NCBI GenBank assembly: GCA_944548615.1
Contig: OX155980.1
Location: 42,473,465 to 42,537,464 of the forward strand
DNA: 64,000 nt
Source: Micropterix aruncella
Taxonomy: Eukaryota > Arthropoda > Insecta > Lepidoptera > Micropterigidae
Direction: 5' to 3'
Shown piece after piece: positions 36,570 through 47,401 of the stretch (within the stretch, counting starts at the first letter, position 1; each line of letters starts with the position of its first letter). The position numbers and the translations under genes are program-made. Under the pieces are notes generated by a model, which worked only from the letters and a program-made list of their open reading frames with translations, was not told where the DNA came from and made no database searches.

Positions 36570-38345
36570 GGCCAGTATACAGCTTGTGAAATCAGTTTAC
36601 AGGTTAAGCAAGGCGCCAACTCAGTTTACTGCAAGCCGAGGACACTGATATTTGCCTTCAATGGGAAGGTAGAGGAGAAGCTCCAGAAGCTGGAATCTCG
36701 AGGTGTCATAACTAAGATAGAGACAAGCCCAAGGGGAACGCCATTGATACCGGTTCTTAAGCCAGATGGAAATATTTGACTTGGTACGGACTACAAAACT
36801 ACGGTAAACAAGTGGTTAAAAGACGTGCACTATCCGTTGCCGAGAATTGAGGAATTCTTCGCTTCTCTACACAAGTGAGTCATTCACAGTTAGATATTTT
36901 AACACCATACAATCAGCTAGTTGCCACGGAAGACACTAGTCGTTTAATCGCATGGAACATGCACAAAGGTTTGTTCGCGGTAAATAGACTATCGTACGGA
37001 AGAAAGGCGACGTGCGCTGTTTTTTCAACGGGAACTAGAAAAAGTCTTACAGGGTTGTTTGGGAACTGCTTGCTTTATTAACGATATAGTGGTCACGGGC
37101 AAAAATAGCCAAAAGCATCTTCATAACTTAAGGGAAATTTTGAGTCGTTTAAGCAAAGCAGGGTTTACACTGAACAAGGCCAAATGTATTTTTTTTTAAC
37201 CGCGTATAAAATATTTGGGCCATACCATTGATACAAATGGTCTTACAAAAGATCCTGCTCGATTAGATGCTATATTAAAGATGAAGAGACCTTCGGACGT
37301 TTCAGAAGTCAGAGCGTTCTTGGGTGCATTAAATTATTATGCAAAGTTTGTTAAATAAAAAATCTTTTACAACCGTTACAAGCTTTGCTTCAAAAGAATG
37401 CAACATTTGTCTGGAGAAAGCATTGTGAAGATGCCTTCAAAAAGGCAAAGGAGGTGATAGCGAAGGATCATATGTTAGTTCACTTCAACCCAGCATTTCC
37501 TATTAAAATTATGTGCGATGCAAGCAGATTGGGCGTTGGTTCGGTCTTACTTCACATAATGCTTGACGGCATTGAGAAACCAATATGTTTTGTATCGCGC
37601 AGTTTAAATAACATTGAAAAGAGCTATGCAGCTATTCACAAAGAGGCATTAGCGATATATTGGGCGGCAAATTAATTGTATCAGTAAGTAGCCGGAAAGA
37701 GGTATATAATAGAATCAGAAAACCCGATTTTGACACTGTTTGGGGAAAACAAAGGAACTCCTCAGCTAGCAGCTGGGAGGTTGCAGAGATAGGCAGTTCT
37801 TTTAGCCAGTATTTATTATCAGTTAAAGAATATTAAAGGTACAGGCAATATCACAGCAGATGGTCTGTCGCGTACCCGTTACCATATCCGAAGGAAGAAA
37901 ATCATTCTGAAGAAACTGTTTCTGATTATTTAAATTTTTTGCAAGATTTTATACCTATTGATTCTCTTCGAATACGAATGGAGATCCCAAAAATATCATA
38001 TTTTGTCAAAATTGCTTAGGTTGTACGAAGCAGGATGGCCTCGCATACAAGAAAAAAAATCAAACCATTCTACGTTAGACGTAATGAGTTACATGTAGAA
38101 GGGGGAGTATTGATGTGAGGATACAGAGTTGTAATTCATGCTAAATATAGGCGGTTATTGCTATACGAAATTAATTCAACTCATTTGGGTATCGTTAAGA
38201 TGACGTCGTTAGCTAGGTCATACTTCTGGTGGCCCGTGTTAGATGCAGAGCTGGGGTTGGAAGAACCAAACAAGAGGGGTTGGAAGAAGTATATTATTTT
38301 TGTTCAGGGTCATCGGAACACAGATAATATGGAAGCGACATGTAG
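36570..38345 (+). pseudogene. Gypsy-type Pol: reverse transcriptase, RNase H, integrase start
   Basis: RT is visible as SRGVITKIETSPRGTPLIPV, LKPDGNI, DYKTTVNKWL and HYPLPRIEE, then AYNQLV and GLFAVNRLSYG in shifted frames. The catalytic box reads CFINDIVVTG near 37070, so the first aspartate is replaced by asparagine. The connection and RNase H follow: YLGHTID-like, VRAFLGALNYY, FVWRKHCEDAF, IKIMCDASRLGVGSVL, FVSRSLNNIEKSYA and SYAAIHKEALAIYWA, with the RNase H aspartate intact. HLGIVKMTSLARSYFWWP near 38180 is the integrase zinc-finger region; its CC half and the catalytic core are deleted. At least five stops or frameshifts make it non-functional. Confidence 0.85.
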
Positions 38346-38673
38346 ATCAATTGAGTAAGTGTGCGATCAGAACAGACAAAACCGATGCGGATGCAGGCTG
38401 AGGTAAAGCAGAGGAATCGCGACTGACGATATATGCACCAAAAGAGGACGACTCCAGACCTGAAAACGTAGAAACAAGACATATCCTAACAGACTCGAAC
38501 ACGACTTTGACATCTGGTACTGAAACTGACAGTGACAGTTCGAGAAATGTTGTCATGCCACCTATCATTCCCGAGATACGGAAGAGACCAAAATGAAATG
38601 CAAAAACCCTTGAAAGGAAGCAATGTAATATTAAATTATTTCTAATTGTAGTTATAATATTTGAGGGGAGGAT

Positions 38674-38868
38674 TGTGGTGCCTTGGACAGATTACACTGG
38701 GCACGAAAAGTGAGAGAGTTTTAACTGGGCAAGAAAATAATGTTATATCAAAAAATTGGTACAAGGTGTCATTTCAGAACTGTTTAGAATAAACTGTGCT
38801 CTCTCTCGACAGCGAGTGATTAATTATTGAGGTCAACTTATGCACGGCGTATAAGGCGATATATTACA
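38674..38868 (+). repeat. Candidate 3' LTR
   Basis: Begins TGTGGTGCC directly after a purine tract, contains AATAAA near 38789, and ends ATATATTACA. TG...CA boundaries are plausible, but no second LTR exists in the window for confirmation. Confidence 0.4.
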
Positions 38869-40520
38869 GACCGCAATACGGATAAACGCATCCCGAACAC
38901 GACCTCTGGAATGACGCGTGTCCGTTTAGCAGTAGTACAATTCGGAGACAAAATTCAGTCCTAAATTGCAAATGTTTTAATTTCCCTCTCCGTTTACATA
39001 GTTGTCGGAGAGCGACACGCACGGTGGGCTAATTAAGTGTCCGCCTCCACGTTGGTCTCGCAAACTGATAGAATGACCCCCAGCTAGGTAAAGTGGTGTC
39101 TGCGCTGAACGCCTTCATTCGGCGTAACTGACTCTAGTTTACCCTTGACTAACATTTCACCCTCATTACGGGGTGCCTTCTTAGGCGAGTGAGGTGCTCG
39201 GCCTCGCCGACCGAGCCCCACAGCGACGTCACACTACCCTTCACAAACAGATGCCCCAACAAAGCGTATACTCGCACTTTAACGGCACAACATTATGCCG
39301 CTAATTTCTCCTATACGGCGACGACCGCAACGACGCGACGCATAATATTTATTTTTCGTATCTATCATTGTATTTAAATATTTGAAATGATGGACTAAGC
39401 CGGTCGATTGGTAAAGACATGTAGCCTTGAGCGCTGTAAACAAAAATATTTAGTTTTTTTGGTGCATTTTTGCGGGGATTTGGGTACGTTTTCCAAATGC
39501 AACAGATTTAAGCTTTCAAAGTAATTTTCATCGGCGTCTTCAAGGTCGAGAAATCGGTTAAAACAAAAATTTCCTGAATGCGACACTGTCGTAATTGCTG
39601 GTGGATTTTTATATTATAATACTACAATTACTGATGAACCACTGGAGCGCCAAGAGTGATGGATCCTCCATGACTATCTTTGAAGTGGTTGTACCACTTC
39701 TTTATACGCGAGATTCTCATGGCATCGTCACCGAAAACCTGTCGGATCTAGTGAATGATTTCCACTATGATATTGCCAGGTTTTGGTCAAAATTATCCAA
39801 GCGATTGACGCATTCAGCAGGCATGAAAAAATCATATCTATATGTCCCCACATACACCAAAATACGCTACCCGCGCTTCATTTCTTTAAAAGAAAAAAAA
39901 TTAAATGCTTTTTTAATACACTAAATATGTATTAATTACGTAATATTAATTATGTGGTATGTATTTAATTTCGTAATATTTATTTACGTAAGTAATAATT
40001 AATTGAACAGGTTGTTGTTAAGGCAACTGTTAAAATTAATGTTATGATGCTGCAACTATGACATTGATGGAGATCAACACATAATAATTACGATTTTCTT
40101 TCAAAACTTTACTGACTGAATAAAATATGTACCTAATTAGGTATTTTTTTATTTTTACTTAAAATATCATCGCCTTGGAGGCCAAAAGAGCTAAGCCACA
40201 AAAATGACAAATTGAGTTAAGTGCACCATCGTGTTCAGAATGAACCAAATTTTCTACTGGTCAAGAGATCTTTAGCTAGATACTCCCGATCAGTTGTTTT
40301 TTGAAATGGCTTAAAGAGCTAAGTCAACATAGCGAAAGGTGTCAATAGAGATAACCAACATAGCTCTATTCACCATTGAAATATGCACGCTTTCTTGAAA
40401 AATATTTCAGTGGTCAATAGATCTAAGATCACTTACAGCCATTAACGACCAAAAAATGAATCCGATGACGACAGTTAAAAATAAACATGGGCCAATAAAG
40501 AGATGTAACTTAATATGATT
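38869..40520. other. no recognisable gene
   Basis: A GC-rich patch at 39.0-39.35 kb may be a decayed repeat. Frames at 39395-39586 (minus) and 39595-39924 show no supportable similarity. Confidence 0.4.
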
Positions 40521-40545
40521 TACGCATACTTCTTCTCGTTCTTCC

Positions 40546-40935
40546 TCAGCCTGGTTTAGTCCTTTCCTGGACGTAGACCTCTTCCTTCTTCTTCCATGTC
40601 TGTCTGTCAGCTGCTGCCCTCAGCCCGTTAGTCCCTGCTGCTTTTCTGATGTCGTCCAGCCATCGCAGTTGTGGTCTCCCTATGCATCGCTTTGTGGTTC
40701 TTGGTTCTTGGTCTCTTCGGCCACCTCGCGTCATCCTGCCTTGCGATGTGACCTGCCCAGACCCATTTCAGGCTGGCGATACGTTTGATGACGTCTGTCA
40801 CTCCCGTGCATCTTCGTATCTCTTCATTGCGCACTCTGTCGCGGAGACTGATGTCCAGCATTGCTCCCTCCATAGCACTTTGTCATACTCTGAAGCGGTT
40901 GGCACTGCTCTGCGTTAGAGGCACTGTTTGAAGGC
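40546..40935 (-). pseudogene. RTE LINE ORF, C-terminal region
   Basis: One frame (40628-40873) gives EGAMLDISLRDRVRNEEIRR, VIKRIASLKWVWAGHIARQD. A second frame (40546-40734) continues with CIGRPQLRWLDDIRKAAGTN and RQTWKKKEEVYVQ after a frameshift. These are the signature C-terminal motifs of the very abundant RTE-like reverse transcriptases of insects. The upstream junction reads like LPVATYGLQT, the normal continuation of the thumb/connection. One frameshift and the nested insertion inactivate it. Confidence 0.85.
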
Positions 40936-40951
40936 CGTAAGTTGCTACTGG

Positions 40952-42330
40952 CAAATAGAGTTGTCAACAGCAACGGGCGAACCCGTCACCTCAGGAAGTT
41001 TTAACGATTATTCGTTCCATCTCCCGTGAAGTGAGCGCAGAAGACAAAACAGTCCACCGTCAAGCTCCGCCACATGCCCGTAAAAGGTCAACGCCTTATC
41101 CGCGAGATAACCAGGTATATTATCCAGCGGGCTTACACTCACGCCCTTACTTCCAATTGCGACCAGATTACTCCGGTCCCTTTATTGGTTACGAGTTCGA
41201 GGTCGCTTGCGCAGTCTTCTCCGTTACGAAGCGGTGAAACGGTGTATACCGAATCTATCGCGGACCCCGGCATTCTTTGCCTGGCTGTTCACCCAGGATC
41301 GGGTAGCCGATGGTCATTTCAAGAGCAGTCGCCGTAAGGTACGCAACCACTCTCGCTCTATAGGAATAGTACTGCTTCCAGACTCCCCTGACTGTAAGTC
41401 AGAGTGTAGTCTGGAGTGTGTAAGTCGGGAGCTAACGGGCCCATGATGAGTTGGCCATGATGACCCATGTGTTCAGGGTCGGTCACACTCACGGGTCAAC
41501 ACCCATCTGATGGCCTGCACGTACGGGGTGCGAACCTGGGTAAGACAATGGGTCAACCAGTCTCCCCTGGGAATCAAACCTCTAGCACTCCTGGACGATC
41601 TGCGCACCGAGCGGCGCAAGCCAATCGATTGTGCTCTCCGACTAACAGTCGGGGGAGTCTGGGAACTGTATTGTTTCCTATAGAGCGGGGGTGGTTGTGT
41701 ACCTTATGGCGACTGCTCTTGAATTGACCATTGGCCATCGGATCCTGGGTGAACAGCCCGGCAAAGGACGCCTTCGTCCGCGATAGATTCGGTTTACTCC
41801 GTTTCACCGCTTCATAAGGGAGAGGACCGCGCAAGCGACCTCGAACTCGGAACCAATCGAGAGACCGGAGAAATCTGGTCACAATTGGAAGTAAGGGCGC
41901 GAGTGTCTCGAGCCGCTGGGAAGTAATTCCTGGCTATCTCGCGGTAAGGAGTTGGTCTCTTACGGGTTGTGGCGTAGCTAGACGTCGGATTTGTAATGTC
42001 CAAAGTCTTCTACGCTCACTGCACGGTCGATAGAACGATGAATCGTTAAAACGTCCTGCGGTGACGGGTTCGCCTGTTGTGGTTGACATCTCAATATGTA
42101 AGTCAGAGTGCACAATCTATTGCCTTACGCCGCACGGTGCGCAGACCGTCCAGGAGCGCCAGAAGGTTGATTCCTAGGAGAAACCAGCCCTAAGGCCAGA
42201 GTCCTGCCTGGGCTCGCACTTCATGCGTGGGATGGGTGTTGACCCGTGAGTGACCAACCCTGAACAGAATAGGTCTTCGTGGCCAACTCAGCAAGGGCAG
42301 CTACTACCCTAAGGCAGCTACTACCCTAAG
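40952..42330 (-). mobile_element. GC-richer retroposon-like repeat, copy 2 (split by copy 3)
   Basis: Reading minus-strand, the first part lies at about 42300-42110 and the second at about 41407-40955. Together they follow the landmark order of the 14.35-15.04 kb copy. It sits in the RTE LINE. A 17-bp motif (GGCAGCTACTACCCTAA) repeats in tandem at its 42.30-42.34 kb edge. Confidence 0.7.
41408..42096 (+). mobile_element. GC-richer retroposon-like repeat, copy 3 (nested)
   Basis: Complete plus-strand copy of about 690 bp flanked by the 14-bp direct repeat TGTAAGTCAGAGTG (41394-41407 and 42097-42110). Removing it and one repeat restores the continuity of copy 2. A 14-bp duplication without inverted ends fits insertion by target-primed reverse transcription. 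Confidence 0.75.
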
Positions 42331-42480
42331 GCAGCTACTGGTAGCACGCGTGTCTCATAAACTTTCCGCTTTAGGTTGATGGGCATCGCTGGGTCTCTCA
42401 GGATAACTTCTGATAACGCGTCTCATAACTTCTGCAGGTTGGTTGTCTTTGCCCACTTTGAGTTTGTGGCCAAGATAGAT

Positions 42481-42921
42481 TTAGTGGTCGACGACTTCGA
42501 GTGTCTGGCTCTCAACAGTGATCTGGACTGGGTCTGGGCTCAGGACCTTTGTTTTCTGAAGGTTCATCTTCAAACCCACTCTTGCTGATGCTGCGTGAAG
42601 TTCCCCGAGCATGTTTATGAGTTGTAATGGGTCACTGCTGTTCAGAACTATATCATCGGCGAACTTGAGGTGGTTCAGGTACGACCCATCCACGTTGATA
42701 CCCTTTCCTTCCCAAGGCAGACTTTTGAAAATGTCCTCCAGTGCCAGAGTGAAAAGCTTAGGGGAGATCGTTTCGCCCTGCCGTACGCCTCTCTCGATCC
42801 AGATCTTCTCCGTCACCATGTCGTCCTCAAGCTTCACTTGCAGCGTGGCATTGTCACTTGTCACTTGCAGCGTGGTATTCAGGCAGGCAACCAACGTCGC
42901 CAATATAATCAGATCACTCAA
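42481..42921 (-). pseudogene. RTE LINE reverse transcriptase core
   Basis: The 146-residue frame includes IERGVRQGETISPKLFTLAL, HLKFADDIVL with the catalytic FADD, and LKMNLQKTKVLSPD, a typical RTE palm and thumb. A 20-odd-base duplication (CTTGCAGCGTGG twice, near 42840-42880) sits at its N-terminal edge. The catalytic residues are intact, but the ORF ends shortly after and is split from its C-terminal part by the nested insertion. Confidence 0.85.
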
Positions 42922-42930
42922 GAAATTTCA

Positions 42931-44156
42931 AAACTTTACAGTAAGAAACTCAAAATAACCAAGTAAAAGATTTCAAGACACTTTGCTGTAATGACAGTAT
43001 ACCATCTATGTATCATCAATTTTATTATAATTTGGAAAAGACGCCAGATCCTATTCGTAACACGACCAGCAGCACAGAGAAAGATCTTTCTGAATAACTT
43101 GTTGGACTATGAGCATCACACTGTTTCCTTATTCTTTCTTATTATTATGATTATTACCACGGTAAAGTATTACTAACAAGAGGAAGCGTGGGGTATAATG
43201 TGTAGCCGAGTGTCATGCCCTCTCACAAACAATTTTGTGGATTTCTCTATCTGCTTCTGACTCTTTAATTTTTAAAAAATATATAATACTAATCCACATA
43301 GTCCTTTTACCACCACCTTGTAGCTAAACATAAAACAGAAATGGTAGTGGTCAATGGTTCTAAGCCACATAAAACCTAAAATAATATATAATTTTCAAAT
43401 TATTTTTTAAACTGATTAAAAGAATACATCATTTTGTATCTATGCACAAAATGTCAACGTAATACATACAGTAAGTACAGAAATATCTCAAGACTCCGAC
43501 AGATTGTCGGATTCTTGAGGCTCCATCTGTTTTTGATTTTGATATCGCCCACAATTCAAGTGTCGAGAATGTGGATCCTGGCACATTATCTCGGTTGCTT
43601 CCCGTTTCTTTATCTCTGACCTGCAGTGCAACGAATTGTTTAGGGCGGTGTCTGAAAATCCCGATCGTTTTTCAAATTTTTAAAACAATCGATAATGAAA
43701 TGTATTTATATACTCTAAAAGCAAGCATCAATTCAGCAGTTGCTATTATTGGAAGGTAATTGTTTTCTTGCTGCATAGAGAAAGGCTTATCCGGGACAAT
43801 CATGGGCCCGATTTTGCTATGCATTTTGAAATTTTCAAAACAGATAGTCGTTTTGGTCTTCTTTATTTATTTAATTTTTTGTTTATTTAATTTGCATATA
43901 TAGAGAAATTTGTATCGAAATGTGAAACTTGTCCGTAATACAAACATTCAAATATTTCTCCGTTGGGTCAGTTATGGAAAACCAATTCATATGCCTTCCG
44001 TTCCATATAATTTTGATTGATTTATTAGAACAGTATCCTATGACGAGGAGTAGAAATATGCATATTCTTGTGGTTGCTGCATCAAATATTGGTTGATTTT
44101 TTTTCCTTTGAAGCGCGCCACCAGTAAACTCTTTATGTCGCTACACAATGTTTTCC
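42931..44156. other. no recognisable gene
   Basis: No supportable coding or repeat feature. A short inverted pair around 43490-43520 (CTCAAGACTCCGACAG.. and ..CGGATTCTTGAG) can form a hairpin. Confidence 0.45.
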
Positions 44157-44160
44157 TTAA

Positions 44161-44401
44161 CCCCTCAAATGAATGGCGATTAGCTCGGGTTGCCTACGGC
44201 AAAATGTATATAAATTTATATTTACATTTACATTTACATTTACATAGAGCGGGGTTTACTATAGAGCTATAGCATTACTATAGAGCGGATTACTATAAAG
44301 CGGCGCACATTTACATTTATATTTACATTTATATAAATTTATATACATTTTGTATACATTTTGCCAAGGCATCCCTTAAGGGACGCCTCACATTTGAGGG
44401 G
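44161..44401. mobile_element. TTAA-flanked MITE
   Basis: It is 241 bp with ends CCCCTCAAATG and CATTTGAGGGG, flanked on both sides by TTAA (44157-44160 and 44402-44405). The inverted similarity continues inward (GGCAAAATGTATA with TATACATTTTGCC). TTAA duplications fit piggyBac- or Kolobok-type elements, and the CCC start favours piggyBac. It has no coding capacity. Confidence 0.75.
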
Positions 44402-44405
44402 TTAA

Positions 44406-45337
44406 CTTTGTTGTTTATCAGTATTTAATATCGGTCAATGGAAATCAGTTGATAGATCGGACAATGGGAATCAACATAGTTCACAGAAATGAAATCCTAA
44501 ATATTACCTTCAGGTTAATGCCACTGAAAGGCATATTCGTAATGTGGTCACGGCGTTGGTAATGTGTGTTAAAATCGACCAACGCATGTGAGATCTCCCC
44601 CTTTCTGAAATTCGGCTGCCAATAAACATTGAACTAATAGCTGGAGTCTACCGGAATATACCGGTTCCTTTCATTTTGGCCCATTGTAGTGAACTGATAT
44701 AGATGGTTCTATTTATACTCAGTCTCTGGAATCCCAAGCCGAGGTTATAATTGGAAGTAGGTTGTCTTGTGCGATGTCTTGATTTAAGCGAATTTTCTGA
44801 CATTTTTATAAAGTAAAGCAGAAATTAATTAGGTCACATAATGGGCTTAGATAAGTTTATTATGGGCAGTCCTGCAGAATTTAAAGTAGGAGTTACGATG
44901 TACCAAAAGACTTTTAATTTAAGCAATGCTAGAAACTATTATAGATATTTTCAAACTTGTCCCAAAGTATGGAAAATGCAAAATAAATAATAACCCTTCT
45001 GCTTTGGTTATTAACCCTTACGAGTTAGAGAATGTTAGAACATAGGTTACCATGGACAAACATAATTTTGTTACATGGCTAATTTTAGCTCAGTTGTATG
45101 TATTGTTGAGCACTAATTCCGAATATGAAATCAGAAAGTCCCTATGCGGACTTAGGTTTATAGCAATTGCCCTTCTTACTTCTCTAGAACTTGGGCACGA
45201 AATATGCAAAATCATTATATTTAGAAACGGTGGAGAAAAATAGAAACATTGACTGTAGGAGAAAAGGACGTTGTGAGCCGAGCACTAGAAAAACCTGAAA
45301 AAGTTACCTTCCCCTACTACACATTAAACTAGGTTTA
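44406..45337. other. no recognisable gene
   Basis: No domain recognised; the frame at 45052-45243 is unassigned and may be Helitron-derived because coding Helitron sequence begins just after. Confidence 0.4.
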
Positions 45338-46240
45338 ATGAAAATTATTGTTAAAGCAATGAATCGTCAGGGGAGTCAATTTAGTGCATGTTTGGCACTA
45401 AGGGGACGTTCACTAGAAGAGTATGGTTTACCGCCACAGAGTAGGTCAGAAATGTTACAAAGTAAATTACTAGTATATATCAATGAAATTAACTACGATG
45501 TATTTGCCTTAAAGAGTTTTTTAAATAACAATGAGAATTCACTAAGGAATGAACAAAAAATAATATACTATGAAATATTTTCAAGTATCAATGCAAACGA
45601 GGGAAAAAAATCTTCTTGGATGCTCCAGGTGGGACTGGTAAAACTTACATAATCAATTTACTCTTGGCAAAGGTTAGAAGTACTCACAGCATTGCCTTAG
45701 CTGTCGCATCTTCTGGGATCGCCGCCACATTATTGGAAGGAGGTCAAACCGCGCATTCTGCTTTGAAATTGCCCCTTAATTTGACCATGTAGAGACTCTG
45801 ATGTGCAACATTTCAAAGCCAAGCAATCTTGCCGAAGTATTGCGTAAATCAAAAATATTAGTATTGGATGAAAGCACCGTGGCACATAAGAGTTGGATTG
45901 AAGCGTTAAATAGAACTCTACAGGACATTAGAAACAACAATAATTTAATGGGTGGTTTGACAAACTTTACCGATTTTCGTCAAACTTTACCAGTAATGCC
46001 AAAAGAAACACGCGCTGATGAAATTAGGGCATGCCTTAAAAGGTCTTATTTATGGCCCTCTATTAAAATCCTAAAATTGACTGAAAATATGAGAGTGCAT
46101 CTGGGAGGGGACGTCTCTGCAGCCAAATTTTCAGACCTTCTACTTAAAGTAGGAAACGGCGCACAGAAGGGTATTGGACTATTAAAGTTGGTCAAAAATA
46201 TTTTAAAGTTCGCTAGTGGTCCACAAACATTGTTCATTTA
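45338..46240 (+). pseudogene. Helitron Pif1-like helicase relic
   Basis: In shifting frames: RNEQKIIYYEIFSSI, the Walker A region DAPGGTGKTYIINLLLAKV near 45620, VASSGIAATLLEGGQTAHSA, then KILVLDESTVAHKSWIEALN (Walker B as LDES instead of the usual DE), DFRQTLPVMPKETRADEI and LKLTENMRV. This order is diagnostic for the Pif1-family helicase of Helitrons, which unwinds DNA during rolling-circle-like transposition. At least two frameshifts and a stop near 45790 break it. No Rep domain is found upstream and no termini were recognised. It is unrelated in detail to the Helentron helicase downstream. Confidence 0.85.
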
Positions 46241-46370
46241 ATATAAACTCTTTAAAGTATACTACTTTAGTATTTTAGTATATTAGTGACATATTTTTAC
46301 TTTTTGTGTAAAGTAGAATAATCATAAAAGTACAGAATCTGAAATATAATATTCATTTATTGTTTTTTTT

Positions 46371-47090
46371 AAGCTATTGCATAGCTTTTATCGCGGGCCT
46401 AGGCCAGCGCGGCGACCGAATGAAGAAATTTCTTAACGAAAATTAATGATTTTAAACTGATAATTACGTCTAAACGAGTACTGCTTATGATTCGAAAAAA
46501 ATATATGTTAAACAAGAACATTTTCCCGATATTCTTAGATTTGAATATTTTAGATTTTGTTTATATTACATAGTGTAATTAATTTGTGAAATTAGGTCTA
46601 ACCGAACACAAAAACGACTACTACGCAAATACTATCTGGCGTATTATTATGAAACCTGCACCATTTTAAAGATAATTTAATTATCTATCTTTTTATCTAC
46701 GATTTTTTTCGAATAATCCGGTTTTTAAGCTATTGCATAGCTTTTATCGCGGGCCTAGCCCAGCGCGGCGACCGAATGAAGAAATTTCTTAACGAAAATT
46801 AATGATTTTAAACTGATAATTATGTCTAAACGAGTACTGCTTACGATTCGAAAAAAATATATGTTAAACAAGAACATTTTCCTAATATTCTTAGCCTTGA
46901 ATATTTTATATTTTGTTTTTATTACATAGTGTAATTAATTTGTGAAATTAGGTCTAACCGAACACAAAAACGACTACCACGCAAATATTATCTGGCGTAT
47001 TATTATGAAACCTGCACCATTTTAAAGATAATTTAATTATCTATCTTTTTATCTACGATTTTTTTCGAATAGTCAAAGAATAAAAGAATA
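46371..47090 (+). repeat. Tandemly duplicated Helentron 5' terminus
   Basis: Unit 1 (46371-46725) and unit 2 (46726-47090) both run from AAGCTATTGCATAGC to AATTATCTATCTTTTTATC and the TTCGAATA stretch. They differ at scattered positions. Unit 1 lacks the hairpin block that follows unit 2 at 47.15-47.22 kb. Confidence 0.9.
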
Positions 47091-47336
47091 ATATCCGGTT
47101 TTGTTGCTTTATTGAATAACATTCGTGCGCGGCGCCCTATCGGAATTATTCCGAATCATTTGATTCCCCAGCCCCATATGATTCGGAATAATTTCAACAT
47201 TTGCCGATAGAGCGCAGTTATCTGATATCAGAAATAAATTGAATTAATACAGTATGACCGCGGCTACTGTTACGGTAGGATTCTGACATTGTGTTCCGAA
47301 AGAAGACGAAATAAATTACGTTATTAAAAAAACAAA

Positions 47337-47401
47337 ATGGCCAGGAAATCAAAATTTTTACAACATAAACGCCGTATACTGGAGAAAAATAGATTATTAA
47401 G
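47337..47401 (+). CDS. Helentron gene, exon 1
   Basis: ATG at 47337 opens MARKSKFLQHKRRILEKN, a strongly basic 21-residue start that ends two bases into a codon exactly at GTAAGT (47402). The matching acceptor TTTTTTCACAG at 48484-48494 restores codon AGG and the frame of exon 2. The exact phase match and consensus sites support a real intron of 1,093 bp. Confidence 0.75.

Larger units (their letters stand above)
36560..38868 (+). mobile_element. Ty3/gypsy LTR retrotransposon, 5'-truncated relic
   Basis: Pol-derived sequence in the order RT, RNase H, start of integrase, pol C-terminus, then a polypurine-like TTGAGGGGAGGA and a candidate 3' LTR. Gag, protease, the 5' LTR and most of the integrase are missing. 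Many stops and indels. Confidence 0.8.
40528..42930 (-). mobile_element. RTE-type LINE, truncated and split by nested retroposons
   Basis: The minus-strand reverse transcriptase is in two blocks, 42481-42921 and 40546-40935. They are separated by the nested GC-richer repeats at 40952-42330. The insertion point shows GCTACTGG on both sides (about 40944-40951 and 42331-42338). The upstream endonuclease and RT fingers are lost at about 42930. Confidence 0.75.

Noticed and set aside
41031..41882. Similar frames on opposite strands (PNLSRT..F..LFTQD) as a conserved protein
   Set aside because: They come from inverted copies of the same non-coding repeat; similarity is at nucleotide level and the third copy does not keep the frame.
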